DNA from: Raphanus sativus
Taxonomy: Eukaryota; Streptophyta; Magnoliopsida; Brassicales; Brassicaceae
Assembly (NCBI RefSeq): GCF_000801105.2
Contig: NC_079514.1
Location: forward strand, 1,736,001-1,800,000
Length of the DNA: 64,000 nucleotides
Direction: 5' to 3'
Positions 26,291 to 36,535 of the stretch are shown piece by piece; within the stretch, counting starts at the first letter, position 1, and each line of letters begins with the position of its first letter. A program made the position numbers and the translations under genes. The notes beneath the pieces are model-generated. The model was not told where the DNA came from. It searched no databases and was given only the letters and a program-made list of their open reading frames with translations.

Positions 26291-27313
26291 TGAACCTCTA
26301 CATTCACCCACCAATAAGATTTAGTTATTTTAGATTTGATATCTTTTAAAAAAGAAAACTAAATAATAAAAATTTAGTATAATAAAATTATGTTTTTAGA
26401 TAAATAAAAAATAGTAGTAATTATCAAAAAAAAGATTTTTTGTTTAATATTGATAAATCTGTCGATAAATACTAAACCCTAAACTCTAAATTCTAAATAC
26501 TAAACCCTAAATCTTCGAGAAAAACCTGAATCCTTGGACAAATCATATATCTTAAACCTTTAAATTTAAACCAAATCCTAAATCGTAAACTAAATCCTAA
26601 ACCCTAAATCCTTGACAAGGAGTTTAGGATTTAATATTTGTCAAAGAGTTTAGGATTTCGTGTTTCGTGTTTAGGATTTAGAGTTTAATATTATGGTTTA
26701 GGATTTAGAGTTTAGGGTTTAGGATTTAGTTTATGATTTAGAGTTTGATTTAAATTTAAGGGTTTAGGGTATATGATTTGCCTAAGAGCATCTACAATGC
26801 TAAGTCCTTAGGTAAAATCCTTGAAGAAAAACTATTATAAAACTAAATGGGATCCACAAAATATAGGTTTCTGTGCGAGCTTTGTCTCTAAAATTACTTA
26901 GCTAAGGACTGAAATTGGTGAGTTTGTTAACTATTTGCGGGCCCCACTAACACGTGGTGGCCCGCGATTGGTTAATTTTTTTTTTGTTTTTAATTTGAAA
27001 AAAAAAGAATTAAAAAAATAAAAAAAACATTTTTTTAAGGATTTCAGTAGAATACAGGGTTGTGGGTGCTCTAAGGGTTCAGGTTTTTCCTAAGGGTTTA
27101 GGGTTTAGTATTTAGAATTTAGGGTTTAGAGTTTATTATTTGTCGACAGATTTATTAATATTATTCAAAAAATCATTTTTTTGATAATTACCACTATTTT
27201 TTATTTATCTAAATACATAATTTATTTCATTAGATTTTTATTATTTAATTTCCTTTTTTAAAAGATATCAAATCTTAAATAACTAAATCCTATTGGTGGG
27301 TGAATGTAGAAGT
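26291..27313. mobile_element. Foldback element with nested MITE
   Basis: The outer arms 26296-26537 and 27075-27312 are near-perfect inverse copies, beginning TCTACATTCACCCACCAATA. The inner arms 26532-26612 and 26700-26782 are also inverse copies. Remove the MITE at 26786-27071 and the rest becomes one continuous hairpin of about 735 bp, with arms of roughly 320 bp and an approximately 90-bp loop. Both arms carry many AAACCCTAAA-type telomere-like words. Long inverted ends suggest a Mutator-like or foldback element; no target duplication could be fixed. Non-coding. Confidence 0.7.
26786..27071. mobile_element. Tourist-like MITE nested in foldback
   Basis: 286 bp with ends GAGCATCTACAATGC and (inverse) GAGCACCCACAACCC, flanked by TAA on both sides (26783-26785 and 27072-27074). 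The interior contains a G-box-like ACACGTGG next to GGCCCGC, as in the copy at 19906-20195. Confidence 0.85.
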
Positions 27314-27566
27314 TGACTCCCGGAGTGAATCTAAGTTTTGTTATTATCTAAAAGTTTAGGCTATTGCAGTATAAGAATACAGTATGTGTAAATTCAAGAT
27401 GGTGCGCCTATTCTTAAGCCTGTCTTTGTAACGAACCTTATAAATCAATGTAAAAGAAGGGTGCTTCGTAAAGGAAAAAAAAGAGAATAAAATACGTTAG
27501 AATATGACAGCAAAGTTTTATACAAATGAGTTTTGTCGGGATATTCTAATGTTTACAGAAAAGAAC

Positions 27567-29979
27567 ATGAAGAATATCAACAATGTCATTTTCCTCAGCA
27601 TGCTTTGTCTCCTCTTGTGTCTTGTGCATTCGGGGATTGCTATTGATCCTTTCTCCGTTAGCCACTCTCTCAAAACAGAGGTAATCAAAACTGATAAATC
27701 TCAACGGGGATTTTAATTTTTTTTTTTTTTTTTTTTTGAATCTCAACGGGGATTTTAATTTTTGCAAATGCAAATTCAAAATTTCCGACATGGGTTCAAT
27801 ATGGTGTATATATAAAGTGTGTAATGAAGCCTCCACGAAGCAGTGTGAAACAAGGGTTATCACTACTTAGCCTCTCTGTTGAAGATGACTCTGATCAAGA
27901 ATGGGAGATAGATGGAAATGGAGCTATTAGAGAAATGGCACAGAGAATTCAGCTTCAGCAAGGAATCATTTACAGCTTCTCTGGTAACACACATGCAACA
28001 TATTTGCTTGTTTATATTACACATTCTTTTCATGGTTTCTTGTATAGAAAGTTACTATTTCAATTTTCAAACCAGTGATTCTTGTGTAATTTATCTCTTG
28101 TAGATGTGTACAGTCTCTGGTTTAAGTTTTGTTTTCTGGATACAGAAATAAGTATATCCAAATTAACCTCTTTGATCATAAGTTCAGATAGTTTTTTTCA
28201 GTTCGGTTTGAGTTTGGACCGGTTAGTTTATTTAGATTGAACATCCATAGTTTCTTATATATAATGGAAATACAGCTTGGGTGAAGCTGGGAGAAGGAAA
28301 CAACAAGAAAGTAGGAGTTGTGTTCAAGTCAGAAAATGGAAGACTTGTTCATGGAGGTGAAGTTAGGGCAAATCACGGATGTTGGTCTTTGCTTAAAGGT
28401 GGCATTGTACCAAATGTTTCAGGCCCTGTAGATATATTCTTCGAGGTATAACACTATACGTGTGTTTTCATACGTATATTCTCTATGTTAACACATGTTT
28501 TATTCCAAAACAGATTGAAGACAGAGAAGCAAAGATCTCTGCAAAAAATCTGTCACTAAAACAGTTTAGCAAAGAAGAATGGAAACTGAAACAAGATCAA
28601 CTTATTGAAAAGGTACCAAATGTTTTTTTTTTAAAGGTACCAAATGTTCTATAATTTGTAGTTTCAGATCTCTTGTGCGGTTTTGCTCTTAGATAAATTG
28701 TATTGGTTGCAGATAAGGAAGAACAAAGTGAGATTTGAAGTTACTTATAGGAATAACACCGCGGTAAAAGACGCAGTAATATCCATAAAACAAACTAAAC
28801 CATCTTTCCTCTTAGGCTGTGCAATGAATTTCCGGATCCTACAAAGTGAAGGGTACAGAAAATGGTTCGCGTCACGGTTCCCAATCACGTCATTCACCAA
28901 TGAAATGAAATGGTATACAACAGAGAAAGTACGTGGTAAGGAGAACTACACGGCAGCAGATTCAATGCTGAAGTTTGCAGAAGAGAATGAGATATTAGTT
29001 AGAGGTCATACAGTGTTATGGGACGACCCAAAGATGCAACCAGGTTGGGTGCAAAAGATAAAAGACCCTGAAGATTTGATGAACGTGACACTAGACCGGA
29101 TAAATTCGGTTATGAAGAGATATAAAGGTAAGTTAACCGGGTGGGATGTGGTTAACGAGAATTTGCATTGGGACTACTTTGAGAAAATGCTTGGTGAAAA
29201 CGCTTCGTCAAGATTCTACAACCTTGCTTATAAGCTAGATCCTGATGTGACATTGTTTGTTAACGAGTACAACACGATTGAGAACCCGGAAGAGGTAAAT
29301 GCAGCTCCAGTTAAGGTGAAGGAGAAGATGGAAGAGATACTTGCATATCAAGGAAACGAAAACATTAAAGGAGCAATTGGAGCTCAGGGTCACTTTAGTC
29401 CAACTCAGCCTAATTTAGCTTACATGAGATCTGCATTGGATACTTTAGGCTCACTAGGTTTGCCTGTATGGATTACAGAGCTCGATATGCCTAAATGCCA
29501 TAATCAGGTCTGTCATCAACTACCTTGTATAACAAGAAAGCCTTTCTGCATGTATATACATTATCATAAGGCCATAAGGAAGGTTCTCTTATTAATTTAA
29601 TTGATAATAGGCAAAATACATGGAAGAGATTCTCAGGGAAGCGTACTCGCATCCTGCGGTGGAAGGCATCATAATATTTGCAGGACCTGAGGTGTCTGGT
29701 TTTGACAAGCTGACACTCGCGGACAAGAATTTTAACAGCACAGAGACAGGAGATGTAATTGACAAGTTGCTCAAGGAGTGGCACCAAAAAAATTCAGAGA
29801 TTCTAAATATTTTTACGGTGGACCACGAGAACGAAGAGGAAGATGTCTCACTGTTGCATGGACTTTACAACGTGAATGTAAGTCATCCACAGATAAAGAA
29901 CTTGTCCACCAGTTTGTGCTTGGAGGTAACTAAGGAGGTGGGTCAGCGTCAGGTGGTTAGAGTTGTGATTAATGCTTAA
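27567..29979 (+). CDS. GH10 glycoside hydrolase, second tandem copy
   Basis: Six exons (27567-27680, 27818-27983, 28276-28445, 28514-28612, 28713-29507, 29611-29979) give 570 residues. The ATG at 27567 is chosen because a signal peptide follows at once (FLSMLCLLLCLVHSGIA); an in-frame ATG 63 bases upstream would put a polar stretch before it. The N-terminal module is followed by the GH10 barrel with acid/base E in WDVVNEN (about E332) and nucleophile in VWITELD (about E439). The usual tryptophan after the last barrel strand (TWSGYSP in the neighbour) reads IFAGPEV here, so specificity may differ. The donor of intron 4 lies inside a 16-bp direct repeat, giving a second in-frame donor 24 bases on. 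Position next to the SOFL gene suggests At4g33810. Confidence 0.9.
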
Positions 29980-30107
29980 AATTTATAATTATTTACAAGA
30001 TTATCATAATGAAATAATACTTGAAAAGTCGTTCATAGAATCATAATGTCATCTTCAGGAGTCACCGAAAATATTATAACTATTACTATTGAACTATCAT
30101 TGTAAGA

Positions 30108-31434
30108 GCACATGTAGGGTGTCAAAATAGGTCATAATCCATGGGTTGACCCATTAACCCAAATGAATTGTTTATTTTTGACCCAATAGATTGATAGGTT
30201 AACAAGTTAATGGATTAACAGGTTAATGAGTTAACAAGTTAAATAGGTCTATTGGATTGGGTCAACTCTGATCCATTTAGTTATTAATTAAAAAAATGGT
30301 CAAAATCACAAAACTACATTTTCTCACAAAATCAGAAAAACATAATTTCCCGCAAAAATCGAAAATTCAATTTCTCACCAAAATAGTAAAACAAAAAATA
30401 ATTTCCCGCCAAAACCGGAAAAATACAATTTTCCTTCTAATTCGGAAAACGCAATCTCCCGTCAAAACCGAAAAATACAATTTCCCGTCAAAACCGGAAA
30501 ACGCAATTTCTCGTCAAAACCAGAAAACGCAATTTCCCGTCAAAACCGGAAACACACAATTTCTCGCCAAAACCGGAAAATGCAATTTCCCGTCGAAACC
30601 AGAAAACGCAATTTCCCGCCAAAACCGAAAAACACAATTATCCGTCAAACCGGAAAACGTAATTTCCCGTCAAAATCGGAGAAACGCAATTTCCCGTCAA
30701 AATCGGAAAACACAATTTCCCGCCAAAACCGGCAAATGCAATTTCCCGCCAAAACCGGAAAAACACAATTTCCCGCCAAAACCGGAAAAACGCAATTTCT
30801 CGCCAAAACCGGAAAACGCAATTTCCCGCCAAAACCGGAAAACGCAATTTCCCGCCAAGACCAAAAAATGCAATTTCCCGCCAAAATCGAAAAACACAAT
30901 TTCACGCCAAAACCAGAAAAACGTAATTTCCCGCCAAAACCGGAAAAACGCAATTCCCGCCAAAATTGGAAAAACGCAATTTTCCGCCAAGACCCCAAAA
31001 TGCAATTTCCCGTCAAAACCGGAAAACACAATTTTCTGCGAAAACCAGAAAAATGCAATTTCCTGCCAAAACCAGAAAACCTATTTTTTTTGCCAAAATC
31101 GGAAAAATGTAATTTTCTGCTGAAACCGGAAAAACGCAATTTTTCGCAAAAACCGGAAAAAATAAAATTTTCAATTTGATCAACTTGGTCTTAACTTAAC
31201 TTATGTCTCAATTCGATCAACTTGGTCTGAACTTAAAAATGGTTCATTATAAAAATGTTGGGTTCATGGGTCAACCATTGATCCATCTAACCCATTTAAT
31301 TTAATGGGTCATGGATCAACCCAACCCATTTAATAAATGGTTTGAGTTGACCCATGATCCATTAATAGTCAACCCATTTGGATTATGGGTTGGGTTGACC
31401 AATTTGACCCATTTTGACACCCCGCTGCACATGC
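30108..31434. mobile_element. hAT-like element carrying a minisatellite
   Basis: Element 30116-31426 has inverted ends: left AGGGTGTCAAAATAGGTCA, right (read inward) AGCGGGGTGTCAAAATGGGT. The flanking octamers are GCACATGT (30108-30115) and GCACATGC (31427-31434), an 8-bp hAT-type duplication with one mismatch. Both subterminal zones repeat GGGTTGACCCATTAA-type words. The core 30300-31165 is a tandem array (separate entry). No transposase, so non-autonomous. Confidence 0.8.
30300..31165 (+). repeat. 27-bp minisatellite with E2F-type sites
   Basis: About 32 units of 26-27 bp, consensus roughly AAAACCGGAAAAACGCAATT then TCCCGCC. Each good unit contains TTTCCCGCC, the canonical E2F binding sequence; at least nine exact copies are seen between 30400 and 30935, plus degenerate ones (TTTCCCGTC, TTTCTCGCC). 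Because many units are 27 bp, long open frames run through both strands (for example 30296-31123 plus, 30645-31139 minus). They are by-products of the repeat and are not annotated as genes. Confidence 0.9.
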
Positions 31435-31460
31435 AATTGAGAGTTTTACACAAATCCTTA

Positions 31461-31590
31461 GAGTATCTTTATAGGTGTAACTCTAAAAATGACTTGCTTC
31501 TTGCATAAGAGGAGAGAGAAAAATGTTTTAACAAAAATGTGGGTCCATATGGTTAAAACTATCTTAAAAGTTACACCTATAAAAATGCTC
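31461..31590. mobile_element. Short Tourist-like MITE
   Basis: 130 bp with ends GAGTATCTTTATAGGTGTAA and the inverse (TTACACCTATAAAAATGCTC), flanked by TTA (31458-31460 and 31591-31593). Same GAGCATC-type end as the MITEs at 19906, 26786 and 60668. Confidence 0.8.
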
Positions 31591-31593
31591 TTA

Positions 31594-33644
31594 GCGTATA
31601 TTTTTCAAAAGATAATAATAAAATATTGTTTCATTTGGTTTCCGTGCCATTACAAGTCCATAAAGTCCGAACATAAGAATTCATCTTTTCTGAGTTTCGT
31701 TACTGTATTGCGGACTCCACGATACGTGGCGATTTACGATTAATTCTTTTTGTTTTTTGTTTTAAATTAGACGGAAAAAACTAATAAAATAATAAAAAGT
31801 AAAATTGGAAATCGAGCCATCAGGATATCACGTTGCTGATGTTCTAAAGACATGAAAGGGAAATTTCAATATATGAAAACAGAGGTATTCTAATCCACAC
31901 CTGAACTTAATGTTCCTAACTTCCTACAAAACTTACCTTCTTGTTCTCAATCTAAGTCACACACACACACAAATGTTTAACCATACAACTCATTCGAAAA
32001 CAAACAAACATATGTGAAAGGAAGTGAAAAAGCGAAGAGAACACATGGAGGACAGGAACATCGAAATCGGGAGCATAGGAATTATCAGTGATTGCAGAGA
32101 AAGTGACCAGAAGGTGTCACATCTAAAGTGTGTAGTTGGTCGAAGTGCGTGTTCTTGCACGTGAGCACATGTGTGAATTTGTTGAACCTTGCGTATTTCT
32201 TTTCTACGTGCACACGTGCTCACATGCATGCCTGATTTTGCTAGCTAGCTATTAGAATTCCTTAAACTGTTATCAATCAAAAAATTCATTTTACTTTTGT
32301 TCTTACTTTCTTACAATATTTTTTTGACAAGAACTTTCTTACAATATTAAAACTTACACACTTTTGTTCTTATTTTTCTTACAATATTTAAACTTACATG
32401 ACATGTGTGGCAAAACAGAGATGCACTTCCAAAACATATGAAATATCTGTACTCACATTTTTAGCTGTGTATTAATTCTTATAAAATAAAAATATCTAAA
32501 ACTTGTATATGATAGTAAGATTATTAAGATATATGTACAAAACTTTATAATTATTACTATTTTTCAAAGCTTAATCATACTATAATGATATAAATATCTA
32601 GTTATCATCCCAGATATAGCAAGTACCAAACATACACGAAAGGAGAAAATATAAATAATTACTACTTACTACTTAGGATGAGTATTTTCGACAGCTAAGA
32701 ATTAGTTAAGCTAGTACGAAAAGGATTAAAAATGGAAAACAAAATGTGAGGGCATGTGGTATCATAAAAGCGTAGTCAATAGACCGCTCGGATCTTCTTT
32801 GTCACCACTTGTCTGTCGAAGTCGCTTTGACCCATGCACCATCTATAATTAGTCTCACTAATACTATAACTTAACCTAAATAAATAGCCATGATAAACAT
32901 TTAATATACGATTAACGGGCGTTTATCTCTTCTATGCTAGGTTTGGAGGATATGTCACGTGCAAACTTTATATTAGTACGACAACTAAAATAAACGAAGC
33001 ATTGAATTTTTAAGTCTAGGCAGTTAGATATGCGTCGTTCATTTATTTTTATGTAGCTGAAATGTATAAATAAGCAGAGCAGGTTTGGTTTATATATACA
33101 TGGATCAAATCAGAAACGTCTGGCCACGAACGCTACATGTCATTCCCATGTTACATACTGGCATTGTAAGAAAAGAGTAACAAAGTAAATAGAATTTAAT
33201 ATACAAATTAAATCGAGTTCACATGTTGCGAACTTGAGAAGAACGCTTGAGTGTGCCTAAATAACGCCGACTTATCCATTAGCATATCTACAAGTTATTT
33301 CTTCACATATATTTGAACTAATAAGACAAAACAAGAGCCAACATTATTAGACCAACCTAAGCTTTGAAAATTAATAGGCACAAGAAGTAGGAGACGATGA
33401 TAATAAGTTAAAATAAGATATACTCCGTACCTGTTGAAGATAGGACCATACAGTTGAATAAAAATTAAACAATGAAATACAAAGGACATCACACATGGAG
33501 AGGTATAGATGCATGTGTATAAATCAAGTCGATACTTCACCCACAGATTTTCTCTTAAATCTTTCTCCACACAACAGTTCAATCTCAAGAACCTAAAAAA
33601 GAGAGTTATTTTCTTTTACAAAACACAATAAAAAAAGAAGGAAA
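31594..33644. other. Intergenic region upstream of SOFL gene
   Basis: No gene is certain. At 32046-32165 a short frame could encode 39 residues (MEDRNIEIGS..., ending CSCT). It overlaps an imperfect inverted repeat around GCACGTGAGCAC (about 32157-32228). At 32305-32348 a small T-rich insertion is flanked by 16-bp repeats, followed by a partial tandem copy of the same AT-rich sequence. The last few hundred bases are the likely promoter and leader of the next gene. Confidence 0.4.
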
Positions 33645-34697
33645 ATGTTGGGTTCATCAGAATGGAGTAGTGGATGCGAGTCAGGATGGACTTTGTACTT
33701 AGACCATTCTGTTTCTTCTTTTCCAAGTTCTTCTTGTTTCAAAGACATCAATGGGTTTGAAAACGGAAGAAGAAGCAAAGATTCATGGAGTCAAAACTAT
33801 GTGCATCCAGAAGAAGATGAAGAAGAAGATTTGTCGATGATGTCAGATGCATCTTCTGGCCCAAGGAATATTTGTGAGGAAGATTCTGTGAAAAAGTTAA
33901 ACAGTGTTGGTCCCAAGAAACAGAACAAGAGTGAAAAGAAAAGAAGAAATTATGAGAAAACGAACTCGGTTCTTGATGATACTGCTAGTTCTCATGTAAG
34001 TCTTTTATTTTCAAATTAATTCTGTAAAGCCAAGTGTAATAGTCCATTACTCATAACTATTTCTTTTAGAGTGAAATATCATTTTTGTTATTTTTATTTT
34101 CGTAGTAGATGTATTATATCCATAGCAGTGTTAAAACACAAAGACTTTTAAATGAGAGGGCATTGATTTTGTCGTTTGTACTGTGTATATTTATTGTAGA
34201 TCTTGCAGCAAAGTGCGGGTGATAATAAGATAGAGCAAACCTTTCCAGAGAGTACATTGGATTATTCGCAAGGCTTCTCGGCAACTCACATTCAGGTTTC
34301 TCCCTCTCTCTTTTCTTCTACCAGTGAGATTCTGTTGAGTACAATTGACTTGTCTCAAGAGACTCACTGTGGGTGTTTGTTTATCAAACAAGTAGGACAA
34401 AGCAGCATTTCAAGAACAATATGGTTATTTGCAAATGGAGACAAGATACTAGATAACCAGTTAAGTAAAATATATACTATTATATAGATATTAACTACTT
34501 GTTTACTCTTCTTACTTTACCAAGTGTATGCATATATATTCAACTCTGACTAAAACGTTATACTTCATTAGGAGGTGGTTTTTAGTGTGAAGATCGAAAT
34601 GAAGAGCAGCTATTTTGGACAAATTAGAAGAAACTTGTATTCAAGTAAGAAAGGAAGGGCTAGAGGAAAAAAATGCCATAGAAAAAACCCAAAATGA
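33645..34697 (+). CDS. SOFL5: SOB FIVE-LIKE (SOFL) protein
   Basis: Three exons (33645-33995, 34200-34295, 34572-34697; phase-0 GT-AG introns) give 190 residues. Two hallmark SOFL motifs are present: GCESGWTLYLDHS (residues 10-22) and DLSMMSDASSGPR (about 62-74). Acidic and Ser-rich linkers separate them, and a Lys/Arg cluster near residues 90-100 may be a nuclear signal. SOFL proteins are small plant regulators linked to cytokinin levels; their biochemical role is unknown. The last exon (basic tail ending HRKNPK) is inferred from frame and splice sites only; reading through the second donor would give a different tail. Position matches At4g33800. Confidence 0.8.
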
Positions 34698-35037
34698 AGA
34701 TATACGACCAAAGAAAGGTTCTCAAATCTCCAATAGTTGAGATTTTTTTTTTTTTTTTTGCAATTTCGCCACAAACGAGCTTTTCCTTGTAGCCTCCCTT
34801 ATGTAACTCTTGGTTTACAACACTTCAATTGCAGTTTTTCTTGTCATAGTGTAGCAAACTTAACTGGCTATTAAGTTTTCTCTCCTATGTACATTTTTGT
34901 TAAGTCAAAACAAACAAAAAATTTAACACTTTAATATATAACTCAAATTTTTAAAGTATAAATTCTATAAATCAGAAAATTATTAACACGAGGTTCACGT
35001 TGGATTGGATACAATGTTTATGATTAACCAAACCTAA

Positions 35038-35076
35038 TGGGCCAGATTGTATTATGGCCCATATAAACATGGCCCA
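35038..35076 (+). promoter_or_regulatory. Three site II (TGGGCC/GGCCCA) motifs
   Basis: TGGGCC at 35038-35043 and GGCCCA at 35056-35061 and 35071-35076 lie 90-130 bases before the ATG at 35166. Such clusters are known TCP-type site II elements of housekeeping genes. No obvious TATA box is present. Confidence 0.5.
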
Positions 35077-35165
35077 AGCTAAAGAAGTAAACATTTCATT
35101 ACAAAACAGAGAGAAGGCAAAAAGGAAAAAAAAACAGAGTGGTCTGGTCTGATTCGTAAAGAACG

Positions 35166-36535
35166 ATGCCACTGTCCGCATCAATATCATCGCCGTCTTC
35201 TCTCGTTCTTCTCTCAACCCGATCACGATCGCCTCTCTCCTTCTTCATCTCCACTCCCGGAACCCTAATCATCTCCAGAACCCCTGATCCTCCTCCTTCT
35301 ACTTCTCTTTTTGCTTCCCGGCGACCCCGCGACTTCATCAACGTATATATCCGACTTCTGTCTTTGTCTTACTTGTATATGTAACGATGATCCAGCATCT
35401 GAACTGTTTCTGGGTTTTCAACAGGGGAGGAGGGATGGTTTCGTAGACGGTGATCGGAGCTGGAACCGGAAGATCAGACCGGAGTATGGGATCGATGAGG
35501 AATATGGAGAGGACGAAGACGAGCAGGAGGAGGAGGAAGAGGAAGAAGACAGAAGCTTGGATCTTTTGCTTAGGTTCGTCGAGAATGTCTTCAGAAAAGT
35601 CTCCAAGAGAGCTAGGAAAGCCGTCCGATCTGTTTTGCCTGTTTCCATCTCCACCAAGCTGGTAAAGTCTCGTCCTTTTCGATTTTACACTGATGAATAA
35701 TCACTCTGATCTGATTTAAGATTCAAATATAGGTGGGATTCTCAGTGAACGGTGTACTTATACTTGCATTTCTGTGGATCTTGAAGGCCTTTCTCGAGGT
35801 AAATAATATAATCTTAACGTTGAAACTTGGGTCTTTGAACACTATCAATTTTCTTACCATGCTTTATAGTCCTGTAGTGGATTGTTTTGTTGCCTTATAG
35901 TTGATTGCTATATCTTGGTTGTCGGAATCACCGTCTTTGGGAAAAGCATGAGTTTGAAGAGAACAGAGAGAGGCTAGTATCAAGCTAAGAGCAGTGTTAA
36001 TGAGTTGTTGCAGTGAATCTAGTTTTATGGTTAATACAAAGTCAATTAGATAGAAAGTGTTAACTCAAATTAAGTACCGTCTCTCTCTCTCTGTTTTATG
36101 GAAGAGAATAGTATTGAATTTTCTTTCATTACTTGACTCTCCCTTCTGTATTTCATTTTGAAAATATTTATTTTAGATTAAAATCCTTTTTCATATCTGC
36201 ATTTACGGTGCAAGACTTGATTCTCTGTATTTGAATGAGCTAATAAAGGGTATATTCTTCAGTATTTTTAATGTCTTCAAGAGACAACCATTTGTGTTAG
36301 TTACTTAACGTAAAGCAGTGTTGTTAGCTTTTTCATGTTGGATCATTGGGTTTTAATGTAATTTTGTGGTGGAATACAGGTAGCTTGTACGCTTGGGACT
36401 ATTGTATTTACGAGCATTCTACTTATACGAGGACTTTGGGCTGGTGTAGCATACGTACAAGAAAGTCGCAACAACCGGATCAATGAACTTGCTGACGACC
36501 CACGTGCATGGAACGGGGTGCAACCAGCGTCATGA
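35166..36535 (+). CDS. Acidic two-segment membrane protein
   Basis: Four exons (35166-35342, 35425-35661, 35733-35798, 36380-36535; phase-0 GT-AG) give 211 residues. The first 60 residues are Ser/Arg/Pro-rich with almost no acidic residues and could be a plastid transit peptide. An unbroken run of Glu/Asp follows (about 83-100), then an amphipathic basic stretch, and two hydrophobic segments (VGFSVNGVLILAFLWILKAF; LGTIVFTSILLIRGLWAGVA). The C-terminus, ADDPRAWNGVQPAS, looks conserved. Order suggests At4g33780, which I recall only with an uninformative annotation; resemblance to the SHORT HYPOCOTYL IN WHITE LIGHT 1 family is possible but unproven. No enzymatic motif is seen. Confidence 0.75.

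Noticed and set aside
26460..26790. Telomere-like AAACCCTAAA words as a possible interstitial telomere
   Set aside because: The words are irregular, separated by AT-rich spacers and mirrored in the opposite arm, so they belong to the foldback element.
30300..31165. Regular short repeats resembling a CRISPR array
   Set aside because: The units follow each other with no unique spacers, the genome is a plant's, and the array is an ordinary minisatellite.
30296..31179. Long overlapping open frames on both strands with repeated QNRK/FPAKTGK-type peptides
   Set aside because: They are by-products of a 27-bp tandem repeat whose unit length is a multiple of three. Other frames and the opposite strand are equally open, and the array lies inside a non-autonomous transposon.
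34203..34487. Alternative longer second exon for the SOFL gene, ending IYTII
   Set aside because: It requires reading through a good donor (CAG|GTTTCT) into AT-rich DNA, whereas splicing to 34572 yields a basic tail more like a protein end. Kept only as an alternative.
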